64,000 bases of DNA, taken from contig JAHJSQ010000092.1 in the NCBI GenBank assembly GCA_018830325.1, positions 1 to 64,000 on the forward strand. The letters are read 5' to 3'. The position numbers were made by a program, and so were the translations under genes. The stretch comes from Gammaproteobacteria bacterium (GTDB lineage Bacteria > Pseudomonadota > Gammaproteobacteria > Methylococcales > Methylomonadaceae). The notes below the pieces were generated by a model that saw only the letters and a list, made by a program, of their open reading frames with translations, was not told the DNA's origin and ran no database searches. Of the stretch, positions 63,528-64,000 are shown piece by piece; position 1 is the first letter of the stretch; each line of letters begins with the position of its first letter.

Positions 63528-64000
63528 TTAGGTTTTTTGTTTAAGTTCTCGTTCGATTTGTTGCATATAGCGTTGTATACAGGATTCGAAGGCGGGTGAT
63601 ATCGAGGTGAGTCGGCAGCCTATTTTCATGGTTTTGTCCGGCTTATTCGGGTTTAACGGTATGCGGTATAGCACTATAAAATCGACCGCGTCTTCTCCTA
63701 GATCGGCCAAGGTCAATCGGCAATTTTTAAAGGTTTGAGCGGGCGTTAATATTTGGTTAAGCGGTTCCGAATCGTTTAACAAGGAAAAGCCGGGGATACT
63801 AATATCGTAGAGACGAAGTGGAATGACTTGATCTTCAACGCTGAGTTTTAGATGGCTGGCTTTCGAAAGCGGCGATTTAATTCGGTAAAATTGACGGCGT
63901 TGCAGCCACAGCATGCTTTCAGGTATCGGCATTGCAAAAACGGTGTCGCCTTGATAGCGAGTTTTGACGATGTCTTTGCCCTCGAATTTTATTTTAATGC
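63528..64000 (-). CDS. PilZ-domain c-di-GMP-binding protein, partial at window end
   Basis: The reading frame is open to the right edge of the window: before the ATG at 63932 it continues with KDIVKTRYQGDTVFA, so the true start is outside. YcgR-like order is visible: a beta-rich N-terminal part, then the c-di-GMP motif LQRRQFYRI and DISIPGF, the two PilZ binding elements (the second lacks the second Gly of the usual DxSxxG/G form). Likely a receptor for c-di-GMP, possibly controlling motility. Six bases before xseA, probably co-transcribed with it. Confidence 0.8.
   Translation of the reverse strand, partial: IKIKFEGKDIVKTRYQGDTVFAMPIPESMLWLQRRQFYRIKSPLSKASHLKLSVEDQVIPLRLYDISIPGFSLLNDSEPLNQILTPAQTFKNCRLTLADLGEDAVDFIVLYRIPLNPNKPDKTMKIGCRLTSISPAFESCIQRYMQQIERELKQKT

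Overview
The window looks like chromosomal DNA of a gammaproteobacterium. RelA, RfaH, EngB, DsbA, cytochrome c4, XseA, MsrQ, a phr/ybgA-type cluster and PolA are all of gammaproteobacterial type. The mix of several short dispersed palindromic repeat families with these genes would fit a type I methanotroph (Methylococcales), but no methane-oxidation gene is present, so that placement is an inference. Most genes have moderate G+C; one block (about 22.4-28.3 kb) is strikingly A+T rich and is clearly foreign.

Layout. 0-6.2 kb: a cut-off TetR gene with an intact palindromic operator, then a minus-strand efflux operon (tetR, membrane-fusion protein, ABC permease, ABC ATPase, a cytochrome c'-like protein, NodT-type outer-membrane channel) with a perfect palindrome at its head. 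6.9-10.9 kb: an NlpE-like protein, then pcm-pncA-pncB-DUF2452-like, joining isoaspartate repair to NAD salvage. 11-17.6 kb: a stand-alone FtsH-peptidase-like HEAGH protein, the giant helicase Lhr and SmrA. 17.9-22.3 kb: an AAA-ATPase/PD-(D/E)XK protein, a PemK-type toxin-antitoxin pair, and an antitoxin next to a dead RelE/ParE toxin, all among dispersed palindromes.

22.4-28.4 kb: the foreign island. Its left edge holds the tail of a tyrosine integrase and the tail of an IS3-type transposase. It then carries, reading leftwards on the minus strand, sufE - dndC - dndD - a DndE domain fused to a P-loop ATPase. This is a phosphorothioate DNA-modification cluster with unusual content: no dndA, no dndB and no dndFGH in view, a SufE sulfur acceptor in their place, and an ATPase fused to DndE. 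The right edge abuts a MalT-like regulator that is frameshifted and has lost its C-terminal part. This island is the most interesting system in the window.

29.7-64 kb: mostly housekeeping. DUF697 protein, RhlE, guanylate kinase, an RRM-like protein, an APH-fold kinase, an FAD-dependent dehydrogenase, MsrQ, a type II NADH dehydrogenase, a light/stress cluster (photolyase, lipocalin, SRPBCC, DUF1499, YbgA), an EamA transporter, RfaH, a ComEA-like HhH protein, Ugd, RelA (monofunctional type), PolA, an HDOD protein, an MBL-fold hydrolase, EngB, cytochrome c4, DsbA, a GGDEF cyclase, ThpR, XseA and a PilZ protein running off the right end.

Intergenic spaces over 300 bases are mainly filled by repeats. 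R1 is a twin palindrome (five copies plus halves); R2 is a 67-base cruciform inside a larger mosaic (four main copies); R3 and several REP-like hairpins are also present. No tRNA, rRNA or CRISPR array was seen.
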